From: Streptomyces sp. NBC_00287
Lineage (GTDB): Bacteria; Actinomycetota; Actinomycetes; Streptomycetales; Streptomycetaceae
Direction of reading: 5' to 3'
NCBI RefSeq assembly: GCF_036173105.1
Contig: NZ_CP108053.1
Span: 2,046,001-2,110,000, forward strand
DNA length: 64,000 nucleotides
The position numbers were made by a program, and so were the translations under genes. Of the stretch, positions 8,460-17,500 are shown piece after piece. Position 1 is the first letter of the stretch. Each line of letters opens with the position of its first letter. The notes beneath the pieces are model-generated. The model had not been told where the DNA came from. It ran no database searches and was given only the letters and a program-made list of their open reading frames with translations.

Positions 8460-8774
8460 GGAACCTCCCTTTAGCAGGATCTCTGCCACAACTGTGGTAG
8501 CAACTACGCGTGTTGACGGGAAGTGTTCATGCCAAAACTTTCCGGGTCGTTCCACCCTCCTTCCTGTGCGTTCACCATGCGTTCGATTACGTGCTCATGA
8601 CAGATTTGTTGACAGCCCGTCAACTCCCTTGTTCTACGCCCGTAGAGCACCCACTCTTGATCCAGCCCGGAACGGGAACGCGACGCTCCGCGGCCGTGCG
8701 CGCGATCACGTGCGCACCCCCCACAGACGCGTGCCCACCCATGCGCGCGTCGCCAATGAGGAGGACTCCCTCGA
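8460..8774. other. Divergent control region between esterase and S8 protease genes
   Basis: 315 bp without a gene. It holds a 17-bp inverted repeat GTTGAC-N5-GTCAAC (8608-8624), whose left arm overlaps a TTGACA (8609-8614) that could be a -35 box for the protease gene (a weak TTCTAC follows 17 bases later). A shorter dyad, CCACA-AC-TGTGG (8486-8497), lies close to the esterase start. No RNA gene seen. Confidence 0.4.
8608..8624. promoter_or_regulatory. Inverted repeat, possible operator for S8 protease
   Basis: GTTGAC and GTCAAC separated by 5 bases. It overlaps a candidate -35 hexamer, so a protein bound here would be expected to affect transcription of the protease gene. No regulator gene lies beside it. 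Confidence 0.3.
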
Positions 8775-9980
8775 ATGGCACAACTGCGTAGCAAGAGAAC
8801 CCGGTTCGCCGCCCTCACCGGTCTGGCGACCGCCGCCCTGCTGGGCGGGCTCACCGCACTCCCCGCCGAAGCGGCACCCGCACAGGGCAAGGTGCTCGCG
8901 GCAGGCTCCCCCACCGCGGTCAAGGGCAGCTACATCGTCACGCTGAAGGAGAGCGCCGGGCTCAAGGCGTCCTCGACGGCGGGCAAGGACCTGATCAAGG
9001 AGTACGGCGGCACCGTCAAGAAGACCTTCAGCACCGCACTGAACGGCTACACCGCGACCCTCTCCGCGACCGAGGCCGCCCGCCTCGCCGCCGACCCCGC
9101 GGTCGCCGTCGTGGAGCAGAACCAGCGGGTCCAGGCGACCGCCACGCAGTCCAGCGCCCCCTGGGGCCTCGACCGGATCGACCAGGCCGCGCTTCCGCTC
9201 TCCGGCACCTACACCTACCCGGACACCGCGGGCGCCGGTGTGAACGTGTACGTCATCGACACCGGCGTGCGCATCAGCCACACCCAGATCAGCGGCCGGG
9301 CCACCAACGGCTACGACGCCGTCGAGGGTGACACCGTGGCGCAGGACGGCAACGGCCACGGCACCCATGTGGCGACCACGATCGCGGGTTCCACCTACGG
9401 CGTCGCCAAGAAGGCGAACATCATCGCGGTGCGCGTGCTCAACAACTCCGGCTCCGGCACCACCGCGGGCGTCATAGCCGGCATCGACTGGGTCACGGCC
9501 AACCACACCGGTCCCTCGGTCGCCAACATGTCGCTGGGCGGCGGCGCCTCCACGACCCTGGACGCGGCCGTCTCCCGTTCCATCGCGAGCGGCGTGACCT
9601 ACGCCATCGCGGCGGGCAACAGCAACGCCAACGCCTCCTCGTACTCCCCCGCCCGGGTCGCCGCCGCGATCACGGTCGGCGCCACCACCAGCACCGACGC
9701 CCGCGCCAGCTACTCCAACTACGGCTCGGTCGTGGACATCTTCGCCCCCGGCTCCTCCATCACGGCGGGCTGGTACACCAGCGACACCGCGACCAACACC
9801 ATCTCCGGCACGTCCATGGCGACCCCGCATGTCGCGGGCGCCGCGGCGGTCTACCTCGCGGGCCACACCTCCTCCACCCCGGCGCAGGTCGCCTCGGCCC
9901 TGACCAGCGGCGCCACCACCGGCGTGGTCACCAGCCCGGGCACCGGCTCCCCGAACCGGCTCCTGCGGCTCGTCTCGTAA
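8775..9980 (+). CDS. Secreted subtilisin-like serine protease (S8, proteinase K-like)
   Basis: 401-residue pre-pro-protease. A signal peptide ends near AEAAPA; an I9-type propeptide (about 45-120) contains SYIVTLKESAG and ends at VEQNQRVQA; the catalytic domain has the triad D162 (VIDTGV), H195 (NGHGTHVA) and S347 (GTSMATPHVAG). No C-terminal extra domain, so this is a compact secreted endopeptidase. ATG 8775 is preceded by GAGGAGGA. It stands alone, with a strong hairpin terminator 34 bp after the stop. Confidence 0.95.
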   Translation: MAQLRSKRTRFAALTGLATAALLGGLTALPAEAAPAQGKVLAAGSPTAVKGSYIVTLKESAGLKASSTAGKDLIKEYGGTVKKTFSTALNGYTATLSATEAARLAADPAVAVVEQNQRVQATATQSSAPWGLDRIDQAALPLSGTYTYPDTAGAGVNVYVIDTGVRISHTQISGRATNGYDAVEGDTVAQDGNGHGTHVATTIAGSTYGVAKKANIIAVRVLNNSGSGTTAGVIAGIDWVTANHTGPSVANMSLGGGASTTLDAAVSRSIASGVTYAIAAGNSNANASSYSPARVAAAITVGATTSTDARASYSNYGSVVDIFAPGSSITAGWYTSDTATNTISGTSMATPHVAGAAAVYLAGHTSSTPAQVASALTSGATTGVVTSPGTGSPNRLLRLVS

Positions 9981-10013
9981 CGCCTGAAGCCCGTCCGTAA
10001 CCCCTGAACCACG

Positions 10014-10047
10014 GTTCCCCGGAGGTGCCCCACCGCCTCCGGGGAAC
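10014..10047 (+). terminator. Hairpin terminator after S8 protease
   Basis: Twelve-base perfect arms GTTCCCCGGAGG (10014-10025) and CCTCCGGGGAAC (10036-10047) around a 10-base loop. No U tract, as is common in Streptomyces. Confidence 0.75.
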
Positions 10048-10140
10048 AGTCGTCTGTGCGCCCTCGCCGTCTTGACGGCCACCTCGGGACTGCGCCACAT
10101 TGAAGCCCGGCATCCGGCGCTTCGGGGGGCAAAGTCGCCA

Positions 10141-10557
10141 ATGCAGACGTTAAGGCTGAAGACATCTTCAACGGACGGCACCCAGCGCGCGGGACCGGGG
10201 GACCTGGCGCCGCTGCTGGCGGGCGCCGCGACGGCCGTGGGGGCGGCCGGAGCGCTGCTCGCGCTCGCCGACAGCGACTCACCGCTGCGCGGCCCGCTCA
10301 CGCTGTTCTTCCTGCTCGCGGCACCGGCCGCGGCCATCGCCGCCGCCCTGCGCGGCCTTGAACCCTTCGGCCGCACCCTCGCCTCGCTGGCGGGCGCGGT
10401 CGTCGTCAACATGCTGGTGGCCCAGGGGATGCTGGCCCTGCACAGCTGGTCGGCCACCGGCGGCATCGTGGCCGTGACCGCGCTCAGCTCCCTGATCTTC
10501 CTGCTGGTTCTGGTACGGCGGCTGCGCGGCCGTACGGAAAGAAGGCGGAATCCCTGA
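10141..10557 (+). CDS. Small multi-span membrane protein with a TTA codon; first gene of polysaccharide locus
   Basis: 138-residue membrane protein with about four hydrophobic segments and a basic C-terminus (RRLRGRTERRRNP). No catalytic motif recognised. Codon 4 is TTA, read in Streptomyces only by the bldA tRNA; every start at or upstream of ATG 10141 includes it. The Shine-Dalgarno is weak (GGGGGG about 12 bases upstream), so a start further upstream (TTG 10072) is possible. The stop is one base before the GTG of the CelD-type acetyltransferase, so the two are almost certainly co-translated. It may be a membrane partner of the surface-polysaccharide enzymes downstream; that role is inferred from position only. 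Confidence 0.6.
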   Translation: MQTLRLKTSSTDGTQRAGPGDLAPLLAGAATAVGAAGALLALADSDSPLRGPLTLFFLLAAPAAAIAAALRGLEPFGRTLASLAGAVVVNMLVAQGMLALHSWSATGGIVAVTALSSLIFLLVLVRRLRGRTERRRNP

Positions 10558-10558
10558 C

Positions 10559-11680
10559 GTGGACATCAGCGTGTACCGTCCCGGCGAGCTGACCGCCGCC
10601 GACCGGACGGCGTGGACGGCGATGCAGTCCAAGGCCCATCTGCACGGGTCGCCCGAGCTGGCGAACCCGTTCCTGTCACCCGAGTTCACGCTCGCCGTCG
10701 GCCGCTGCCGCTCCGGCGTACGGATCGCGGTCGTACGGGAGGACGGCGAGCCCGCCGCTTACTTCCCCTACCAGAGAACGGCCACCGGTGTCGGCCGCGC
10801 GATCGGGCTCGGCGTCTCCGACGCCCAGGGCCTCGTGCACCGGCCGGGCTTCACCTGGGACGCCAGGGAGCTGCTGCGGGCCTGCGGGCTCGCGGTGTGG
10901 GAGTTCGACCACCTCGTCGAGGGCCAGCCGGCGTTCCGGTCCGGGGCCACCGGGTCCTACCCGTCCCCGGTCATGGACGTGGACCAGGGCTACGAGGTGT
11001 ATCTCGGCCAACTCCGGGAGCGCTCCCCGAAGTTCACGAGGACCACGCTCGCCAAGGAGCGCAAGCTGGGCCGCGACCACCCCGGCATGCGGTATGTGCA
11101 CGACGAACGGGACCCGGCCGCGCTGCGCACCCTGATGAACTGGAAGTCGGCGCAGTACCGCAGGACCGGGCGCAGCGACCGCTTCGCCCAGGAGTGGATC
11201 ACCCGGCTCGTGGAGCAGCTGTTCCACACCCGCACCGAGTCGTTCGCCGGGGTCCTGTCGGTGCTCTACGCCGAGGACAAGCCGATCGCCGCGCACTTCG
11301 GGCTGCGTACCGAACGGGTGCTGGCCTGCTGGTTCCCGGCGTACGACCCGGAGTTCTCGAAGTACTCCCCCGGTCTGGTGCTGCATCTGCGGATGGCCGA
11401 GGCGGCCGCCGCCGACGGCATCGCCTATCTGGACCTCGGCCGGGGGCAGAAGGAATACAAGGACTCCCTGAAGTCACGCGAGCTCAGCGTGGCCGAGGGG
11501 TGGGTGACGCGCCGTCACCCGGTGGCGTTCGGACATCGGGCACGCCGTGCCCCGGTGCGGGCCCTGCGCAATGTCGTGGTGTCCCGGCCGGAGCTGTTCG
11601 AACCCGCCGACCGGCTGCTCAAAAGGGTGGGAAAGATCCGCTCAGGTCGGCGAGTAACGGAAAAACCATCAAAAACGTGA
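10559..11680 (+). CDS. CelD/BcsL-type GNAT acetyltransferase
   Basis: 373-residue cytoplasmic protein of the Acetyltransf_6 type used in extracellular polysaccharide and peptidoglycan-bridge chemistry. The C-terminal half carries the hallmark YLDLGRGQKEYKDSLK, and a GNAT-like core precedes it (FAGVLSVLYAEDKPIAAHFG). No signal peptide. The GTG start at 10559 is one base after the previous stop. In related loci such enzymes acylate a sugar or transfer an activated acyl or aminoacyl group to a lipid-linked precursor; the acceptor here is unknown. Placement before two glycosyltransferases and a deacetylase supports a precursor-modifying role. Confidence 0.78.
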   Translation: MDISVYRPGELTAADRTAWTAMQSKAHLHGSPELANPFLSPEFTLAVGRCRSGVRIAVVREDGEPAAYFPYQRTATGVGRAIGLGVSDAQGLVHRPGFTWDARELLRACGLAVWEFDHLVEGQPAFRSGATGSYPSPVMDVDQGYEVYLGQLRERSPKFTRTTLAKERKLGRDHPGMRYVHDERDPAALRTLMNWKSAQYRRTGRSDRFAQEWITRLVEQLFHTRTESFAGVLSVLYAEDKPIAAHFGLRTERVLACWFPAYDPEFSKYSPGLVLHLRMAEAAAADGIAYLDLGRGQKEYKDSLKSRELSVAEGWVTRRHPVAFGHRARRAPVRALRNVVVSRPELFEPADRLLKRVGKIRSGRRVTEKPSKT

Positions 11681-11988
11681 GGCCTCGTTCCAGGTCTTGC
11701 CATACAGGCTCAATCATCAATACCGTCGTACATCTCACCCGCATCGGACCATCATCAAGCGGACCAGGGGAGGGCTCAGGGCCGCGATGGAACCGGCGCG
11801 GGGCGCGGTAGGGGGGTGCCGCACTCGGTCGGCGTACTCAGGTACGTGGGTCCGAGGCGTGCCGCGCAATCGGCTGCCGTTTCGCGGGAGCCGATGAGTT
11901 ATGCCAGTGATAACCCCCCTTTCGAACCGGACACACAGCCGGGCCGCCCCAGGGGCGGGCGGTCCACCGGACGAGAGGGACCAGACTC
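11681..11988. other. 308-bp gap inside the polysaccharide locus
   Basis: No convincing coding sequence. It contains a 27-base imperfect hairpin at 11869-11895 (ATCGGCT and AGCCGAT outer arms, CCG/CGG inner arms, one G-G mismatch) that could end the acetyltransferase transcript or lie in the leader of the next operon, and a GC-rich stretch before the first glycosyltransferase gene, whose likely ribosome site is GAGAGGGA. Confidence 0.5.
11869..11895 (+). terminator. Candidate hairpin in the leader or terminator position
   Basis: Seven outer pairs (ATCGGCT with AGCCGAT) and three inner pairs (CCG with CGG) closing a TTTCG loop. Lies 189 bp after the acetyltransferase stop and about 94 bp before the glycosyltransferase start, so it may be a terminator or a 5' leader structure. 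Confidence 0.35.
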
Positions 11989-12810
11989 ATGAGCTCAGTT
12001 CTGCGCCCGGCGGCCACGGGTGCCGTGCATTCCACGGCGGGCGCATATCGACCCGTCTCCTCGCATCTGGCCATCGCGCCGCCGGTGAGCGTGGTGATCC
12101 CGGCCATGAACGAGGCGGAGAATCTTCCGTACGTCTTCAAGACCCTGCCGGCCTGGATCCACGAAGTGGTGCTGGTCGACGGCAACTCCACCGACAACAC
12201 CGTCGAAGTGGCCCGTTCGCTGTGGCCGGACGTGAAGGTCGTGGAGCAGCAGGGCAAGGGCAAGGGGGATGCCCTGATCACCGGGTTCGAGGCGTGCAGC
12301 GGCGACATCATCGTGATGGTCGACGCGGACGGCTCCGCCGACGGTCAGGAGATCGTCAGCTATGTCTCGGCGCTCGTCTCGGGCGCCGACTTCGCCAAGG
12401 GGTCCCGCTTCGCCAACGGCGGCGGCACCGACGACATGACCTTCATCCGCAAGCTCGGCAACTGGGCGCTGTGCACGATCGTCAACCGCAAGTTCGGCGC
12501 CCGCTACACCGACCTGTGCTACGGCTACAACGCCTTCTGGCGGCACTGCCTGGACAAGATCGACCTCGACTGCACCGGCTTCGAGGTGGAGACCTTGATG
12601 AACATCCGGGTGGTCAAGGCGGGCCTGAAGGTGCAGGAGATACCCAGTCACGAGTACCTCCGTATCCACGGCACCAGCAATCTGCGTGCGGTGCGGGACG
12701 GGTTCCGGGTGCTCAACGTGATCCTCAGGGAACGCTCCAACCGGCGGGCGCTGCGCCGCCGCGCCGAGCGCTCCCCGATGCTCGACTCGGTCCGGGGAGA
12801 GGTGTCTTGA
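11989..12810 (+). CDS. Family 2 glycosyltransferase, dolichol-phosphate mannosyltransferase-like
   Basis: 273-residue GT-A fold enzyme lacking membrane spans. Motifs: SVVIPAMNEAENL at the nucleotide-binding N-terminus, VDGNSTDNT, and the metal-binding DxD in VDADGSADGQE. It resembles polyprenyl-phosphate sugar synthases, so it likely loads a sugar onto an undecaprenyl-type lipid carrier or extends a lipid-linked glycan. Start at ATG 11989 after GAGAGGGA. The TGA overlaps the TTG start of the next glycosyltransferase gene (TTGA), indicating coupling. The sugar nucleotide used cannot be told. Confidence 0.85.
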   Translation: MSSVLRPAATGAVHSTAGAYRPVSSHLAIAPPVSVVIPAMNEAENLPYVFKTLPAWIHEVVLVDGNSTDNTVEVARSLWPDVKVVEQQGKGKGDALITGFEACSGDIIVMVDADGSADGQEIVSYVSALVSGADFAKGSRFANGGGTDDMTFIRKLGNWALCTIVNRKFGARYTDLCYGYNAFWRHCLDKIDLDCTGFEVETLMNIRVVKAGLKVQEIPSHEYLRIHGTSNLRAVRDGFRVLNVILRERSNRRALRRRAERSPMLDSVRGEVS

Positions 12811-13796
12811 GCGGTCCCGACATCTCCGTCGTGATCTGCGTCTACACCGAGGACCGCTGGGAGGACATCCTCGCGGCGGTCGCCTCGGTGCGGGCGCAGT
12901 CCCACCCGGCGCTGGAGACGCTGCTGGTCGTCGACCACAACGATCTCCTCAGGGAGCGCCTGGCCAAGGAGTACAAGGAGGCCACGGATGTCCGGGTGCT
13001 CGCGAATGCGGGCCCCCGCGGACTGTCCGCGGGCCGCAACACCGGTATCGCCGTTTCCTACGGCGAGGTGATCGCGTTCCTCGACGACGACGCCGTGGCC
13101 GAGCGGGACTGGCTGCGGCACTTCGCGGCGTCGTACGCCGACCCGCGGGTGATGGCGGTCGGCGGCCGTACGGAGCCGATCTGGGCCTCGGGCCGCCGTC
13201 CGGCGTGGTTCCCGGAGGAGTTCGACTGGGTGGTCGGCTGCACCTACCGCGGTCTGCCGCCCGGCCTGGTCCGGGTCCGCAACGTCCTCGGGGGCAACGC
13301 CTCCTTCCGGCGTACGGCGTTCGACGCGGCGGGCGGCTTCGCCACCGGCATCGGGCGCGACGGCGACAAGCGGCCACTGGGCGGCGAGGAGACGGAGCTG
13401 TGCATCCGGCTCACCCGGGCCAGACCCGACGCGGTCCTGCTGATCGACGACCGTGCGGTGATCCACCACCGGGTACCGGAGGCGCGCGAGCACTTCGGGT
13501 ACTTTCGCACCCGCGCTTACGCCGAGGGTCTGTCGAAGGCTCTGGTGGCCCGAAGTGTCGGTGCGGACAAGGGACTTGAGTCCGAGCGCCGGTACGCCAC
13601 CCGGGTGCTGCCGGCCGGGGTGGTCCGCGGGCTGCGGGACGCGGTGCTGGCCCGGCCGGGAGGTGCGGGCCGGGCGGGTGCGATCGTCGCCGGGGTGCTC
13701 ACCGCGGCCGGCGGGTATGTCGTCGGGAGTGTCCGGGCGCGCCGGGGCGGTGTGACGTACTCGGTGGGGGCGATCGAGGGGGGCGGGGATGAGTGA
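12807..13796 (+). CDS. Family 2 glycosyltransferase
   Basis: 329-residue GT2 enzyme. N-terminal ISVVICVYTEDRWEDIL, nucleotide-sugar motif LSAGRNTGIAVSYGEVIAFL, metal site DDD in FLDDDAVAERDW, and acceptor-side GGEETELCIRLTRA, similar to the ED-x-E-L motif of many GT2 proteins. The TTG start at 12807 is set by GGGGAGAGG just upstream and by overlap with the previous stop; the same open frame runs further upstream but there it is a shadow of the preceding gene. It overlaps the deacetylase gene by 8 bp. It works with the preceding GT2 on the same product. Confidence 0.85.
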   Translation: MSGPDISVVICVYTEDRWEDILAAVASVRAQSHPALETLLVVDHNDLLRERLAKEYKEATDVRVLANAGPRGLSAGRNTGIAVSYGEVIAFLDDDAVAERDWLRHFAASYADPRVMAVGGRTEPIWASGRRPAWFPEEFDWVVGCTYRGLPPGLVRVRNVLGGNASFRRTAFDAAGGFATGIGRDGDKRPLGGEETELCIRLTRARPDAVLLIDDRAVIHHRVPEAREHFGYFRTRAYAEGLSKALVARSVGADKGLESERRYATRVLPAGVVRGLRDAVLARPGGAGRAGAIVAGVLTAAGGYVVGSVRARRGGVTYSVGAIEGGGDE

Positions 13797-14589
13797 GACG
13801 GGCGTGCCGGTGCTCATGTACCACGCGGTGTCGTCCGAGCCGAACGACGCCACCCGCACCCTGTCGGTGACACCGGAGGCGTTCGCCGAGCAGATGGCGG
13901 TCATCGCCGACCTGGGCCTCACCCCGGTCAACACCGCAGATCTGGCGGCGAGTTGGCGCTCGGGCCGTCCCTTGCCCGAGCGCCCGGTCCTGGTCACCTT
14001 CGACGACGGCTACGAGGGCGTGCACCGGCACGCCCTGCCCTTGCTCGCCAAGCACGGCTTCCCGGCCACGCTGTTCGTCTCCACCGGCTGGCTGCGCGGC
14101 CCGTACGACACCGGCGGCGCCCTGGACACCATGCTGGACTGGGACCAGGTCCGCGAACTCGCCGCCGCCGGAGTGGAGATAGGCGGCCACAGCCACACCC
14201 ACCCCCAGCTCGACCAGCTCCCGGACGACAGGCTGCGCCGGGAGCTGATCCTGTGCAAGGAGATCGTCTCGGACCAACTCGGCACGGTCCCCGCCTCGTT
14301 CGCCTATCCGTACGGCTACTCCAGCCGCCGGGTGCGCGAGGCGGTACGCGAGACGGGGTACGCGCAGGCGCTGGCCGTCGGCAACGGCCTCGCCCGCCGC
14401 AAGCAGGGGCCGTACGCGCTGCGCCGGGTCACCGTCCGGCGCAGCACCGGCGCCGAGGAGTTCCAGCGGCTGGTCGAGGGCCGCGCGATCACCCGTACGT
14501 TCGCCCGGGACCTCGCCCTCACCAAGGGGTACGCCATGGTCCGCAGAGCCCGACAGGTACGCCGGAAGGCCATCCGAACCCGTGTCTGA
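13789..14589 (+). CDS. NodB-type polysaccharide deacetylase
   Basis: 266-residue carbohydrate esterase family 4 protein. It shows the NodB motif TFDDGYEG (metal-binding and catalytic Asp) and the zinc histidines in GGHSHTHPQL, followed by SFAYPYGYSSRRVRE. It removes N- or O-acetyl groups from a glycan; an acetyltransferase in the same locus makes a modify-and-trim pair plausible. No clear signal peptide, so it may act on a cytoplasmic or membrane-bound intermediate, or be exported by an unseen route. Overlaps its neighbours by 8 bp on each side, within one tight operon. Confidence 0.88.
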   Translation: MSETGVPVLMYHAVSSEPNDATRTLSVTPEAFAEQMAVIADLGLTPVNTADLAASWRSGRPLPERPVLVTFDDGYEGVHRHALPLLAKHGFPATLFVSTGWLRGPYDTGGALDTMLDWDQVRELAAAGVEIGGHSHTHPQLDQLPDDRLRRELILCKEIVSDQLGTVPASFAYPYGYSSRRVREAVRETGYAQALAVGNGLARRKQGPYALRRVTVRRSTGAEEFQRLVEGRAITRTFARDLALTKGYAMVRRARQVRRKAIRTRV

Positions 14590-17500
14590 CACGACGACCA
14601 CGACCGAGGCCGCGCAGCCGACCGCCGAGGCGCCCGAGCAGTCGGGGCGCGGCAGCCAGCTGTTTCGCAACGCCTACGCCCTGATGCTCAACACCGGTAT
14701 CTCCGCGGTGCTCGGTCTCGGGTTCTGGCTGGCCGCGGCCCGCTACTACTCCGAGTCGGCCGTCGGCCAGGGTTCCGCCGCGATCGCCGCGATGAAGTTC
14801 CTCGCGGGCCTGACCGCGGTGACCCTGACCGGCGCGCTGGCCCGGTTCATACCGATCGCGGGCCGGGCCACCGGGCGGTTCATCTTCCGTACGTACGCGG
14901 GCAGTTCGGTGGTCGTGGCGCTGGCGGCGGGCGTCTTCCTGGTCACGCTGGACATGTGGGGGCCGTCCTACCGCTTCCTGGACGGGCCGGTCGCGGGGCT
15001 CGGGTTCGTCGTGGCCGTCGTGGCCTGGAATCTGTTGACCCTCCAGGACGGGGTGCTGACCGGGCTGCGCAGCGCGCTGTGGGTGCCGGTGGGCAACACC
15101 GCCTTCTCGGCGGTGAAGCTGGGGCTGCTGGTCGCCTTCGCGGCGGCGGTCCCGACGACCGGGGTGTTCGTCTCCTGGGTCGCGGCCATCGCCATTTCGG
15201 TACTGCCGCTGGGCTGGCTGGTGTTCCGGCGTCTGGTGCCACGGCATGAGAAGTCGACCGAGGAGCACGCGCAACCGCCCTCGCTGAGGGAGATCGGCAA
15301 GTTCCTGGCGGGCGACTACACCGGCTCGCTGTTCTCGCTCGCCGTGGTCTATCTCATCCCCGTGATCGTGGCCGCGCAGGTCAGCTCCGAGGACAACGCG
15401 TACTTCTACATCACCGCGACCATCGGCGGCACGGTCAATCTGCTCGCCATCAACATGGGCGCCTCGCTCACCGTCGAGGGCTCGCACGACCCGAGCCGGC
15501 TCGCCTCCAACACCCGGGCTGCGCTCAAGCGCATGGCGAAGATCATGATCCCGGTCGCGGCGATCCTGTTCTTCGGTGCGCCGTGGATCCTCGGTGTGTT
15601 CGGTACGGGCTACGCGGACGCGGCGACCCCGCTGCTGCGCTGGTTCGCCCTGGGCGGGCTGCTGCGGGTCGTGATGGAGACCTACTTCGCGGTGCTGCGG
15701 GCACAGAGCCGGACCGCCGGTCTTGCCTGGCTCCAGGGCCTGTTGTGCGCCCTGGTGCTCGGTCTCACCTTGCTGCTGCTCCCCCGGATGGGGCTGACGG
15801 GCGCGGGCGTCGCCGAGATCATCGCGCTGGCGGTGATCGTGGCCATCGCGGCGCCCAAGCTGTACCGGACGGTCCTGACCACACCGGCCGAGGTCCCCGA
15901 GGGCTCCGCACCCGACGGCGACCTCGCCGACCTGGGAGCGCGCGAGCCGGCCAGGCGCGGGCCCGCCTGGGCGCTGGACTCGGACACGCTCGCCCTCGGC
16001 ATCCACGTCGACTTCGACCACCTGGACCGCCGGCCCGACGTCCGGCCGGGTCCGGGCACCCCGCCGGCCGGAATCCCCGCGCTGCGGAGGCCGACGTGGG
16101 CGGTGGGGCTGCCCGTCGAGAAGCGCGAGCCGGAGGTGGACGCCCCGTTCGAGGCGGAGGAGAAGGCCGTCGTACCGGAAGTGCCGGAGGCCGTACGGGA
16201 GGAACCGCGCGAAGAGCCCCCGACGCTGCTGCCCACCCGCATCGGTGTGGTCCTCGGCTGTCTGCTGACCGCCGCGCTGCTGCTCTACTGGGTGCCCGCG
16301 CTCCGGCTCGGCGAGGCCGATCTGGACGAGATGGGCGGGCTCGGGCTGGTCTCCGTGCTGCCCATGCCGACGCTGATCGGCGCCGGGCTGCTGGTCACAG
16401 CCTTTGCCTCGCTGCTCTGGCTGGGCCGCGAGCACCGGGCGCTGCTGCTGGTCACCCTGCTGGCGACCGTCGTCTCACTGCACGCCCTGCCCGCGCTGAT
16501 CGAGACCGAGCCGCGCTTCGCCACGGCCTGGCAGCATCTCGGCTTCCTCGACTACATCGACCGCACCGGGTCCGCCGTACCGGACCTGGACGCGCGCTGG
16601 AGCTGGCCGGGCTTCTTCGCGGTGGCCGCTTTCGTGGCGCAGGCCTGCGGGGTCTCGGATCTCACCGAGGTCATCCGCTGGTGGCCGCTGACCATGCAAC
16701 TGCTGTACCTGATCCCGATGTTCCTGCTGACCCGCTCGATGCGGGCGAGCTGGCGGGCCCGGTGGACCGGTATCTGGGTGTTCGTGCTCAGCGGCTGGGT
16801 CGGCCAGGACTACTTCTCGCCGCAGGGCTTCACCTATCTGCTGTATCTGGTGTTCGTGGCGATCCTGCTGGTGTGGTTCCGGGCGCCGCGGGTGATCTGG
16901 ACGAAGGTGCGGCCGGGCGAGCTGGAGGTCGAGCCGACGGACCGGCGGCAGCGGGCGGTGCTGCTGCTGGTCGTCATGGGGCTGTTCGCGGCGAGCGTGC
17001 CGGCCCACCAGCTGACCCCGTTCGTGATGCTGGGCGTGCTGGCGGTGCTGGTGCTGGTGGGCCGCAGCGAACTGCGCGGACTGCCCGTCCTGTTCGGTGT
17101 CATGGCGGTGGCCTGGATCGGCTTCCTGGCCGAGCCGTACTGGTCGGGGCACTTCGACGAACTCTTCGGCGGCGTCGGCGGCGTCGGTTCCAATGTCTCC
17201 TCGTCGGTCTCCGGCCGGATCGAGGGCGGCAGTTCCACCCACAAGCTGGTGCTGTACACGCGCGTGCTGCTGGCCGGCGGTGTGATGGCCATGGCCTGCT
17301 GGGGCTGGTGGCGCCGCCGCGACCACAAGTACCGCGAGCGTTCCCTGCTGGTCCTCACCTTCGTCCCGTTCCTCGGCTTCGGCATGCAGAGTTACGGCGG
17401 CGAAATGGCGCTGCGTGTCTTCATGTTCGCGCTGCCCGGCGCGGCCCTGCTGATGGGCCTGGCCCTCTTCCCGCGTACCGGCGTCACCGCGAAGGAGCGC

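Noticed and set aside
11901..12806. Long plus-strand frame reading through the first GT2 gene into the second
   Set aside because: Its first 302 codons are a frame shadow of the 11989-12810 gene; the real second gene begins at TTG 12807 with its own ribosome site.
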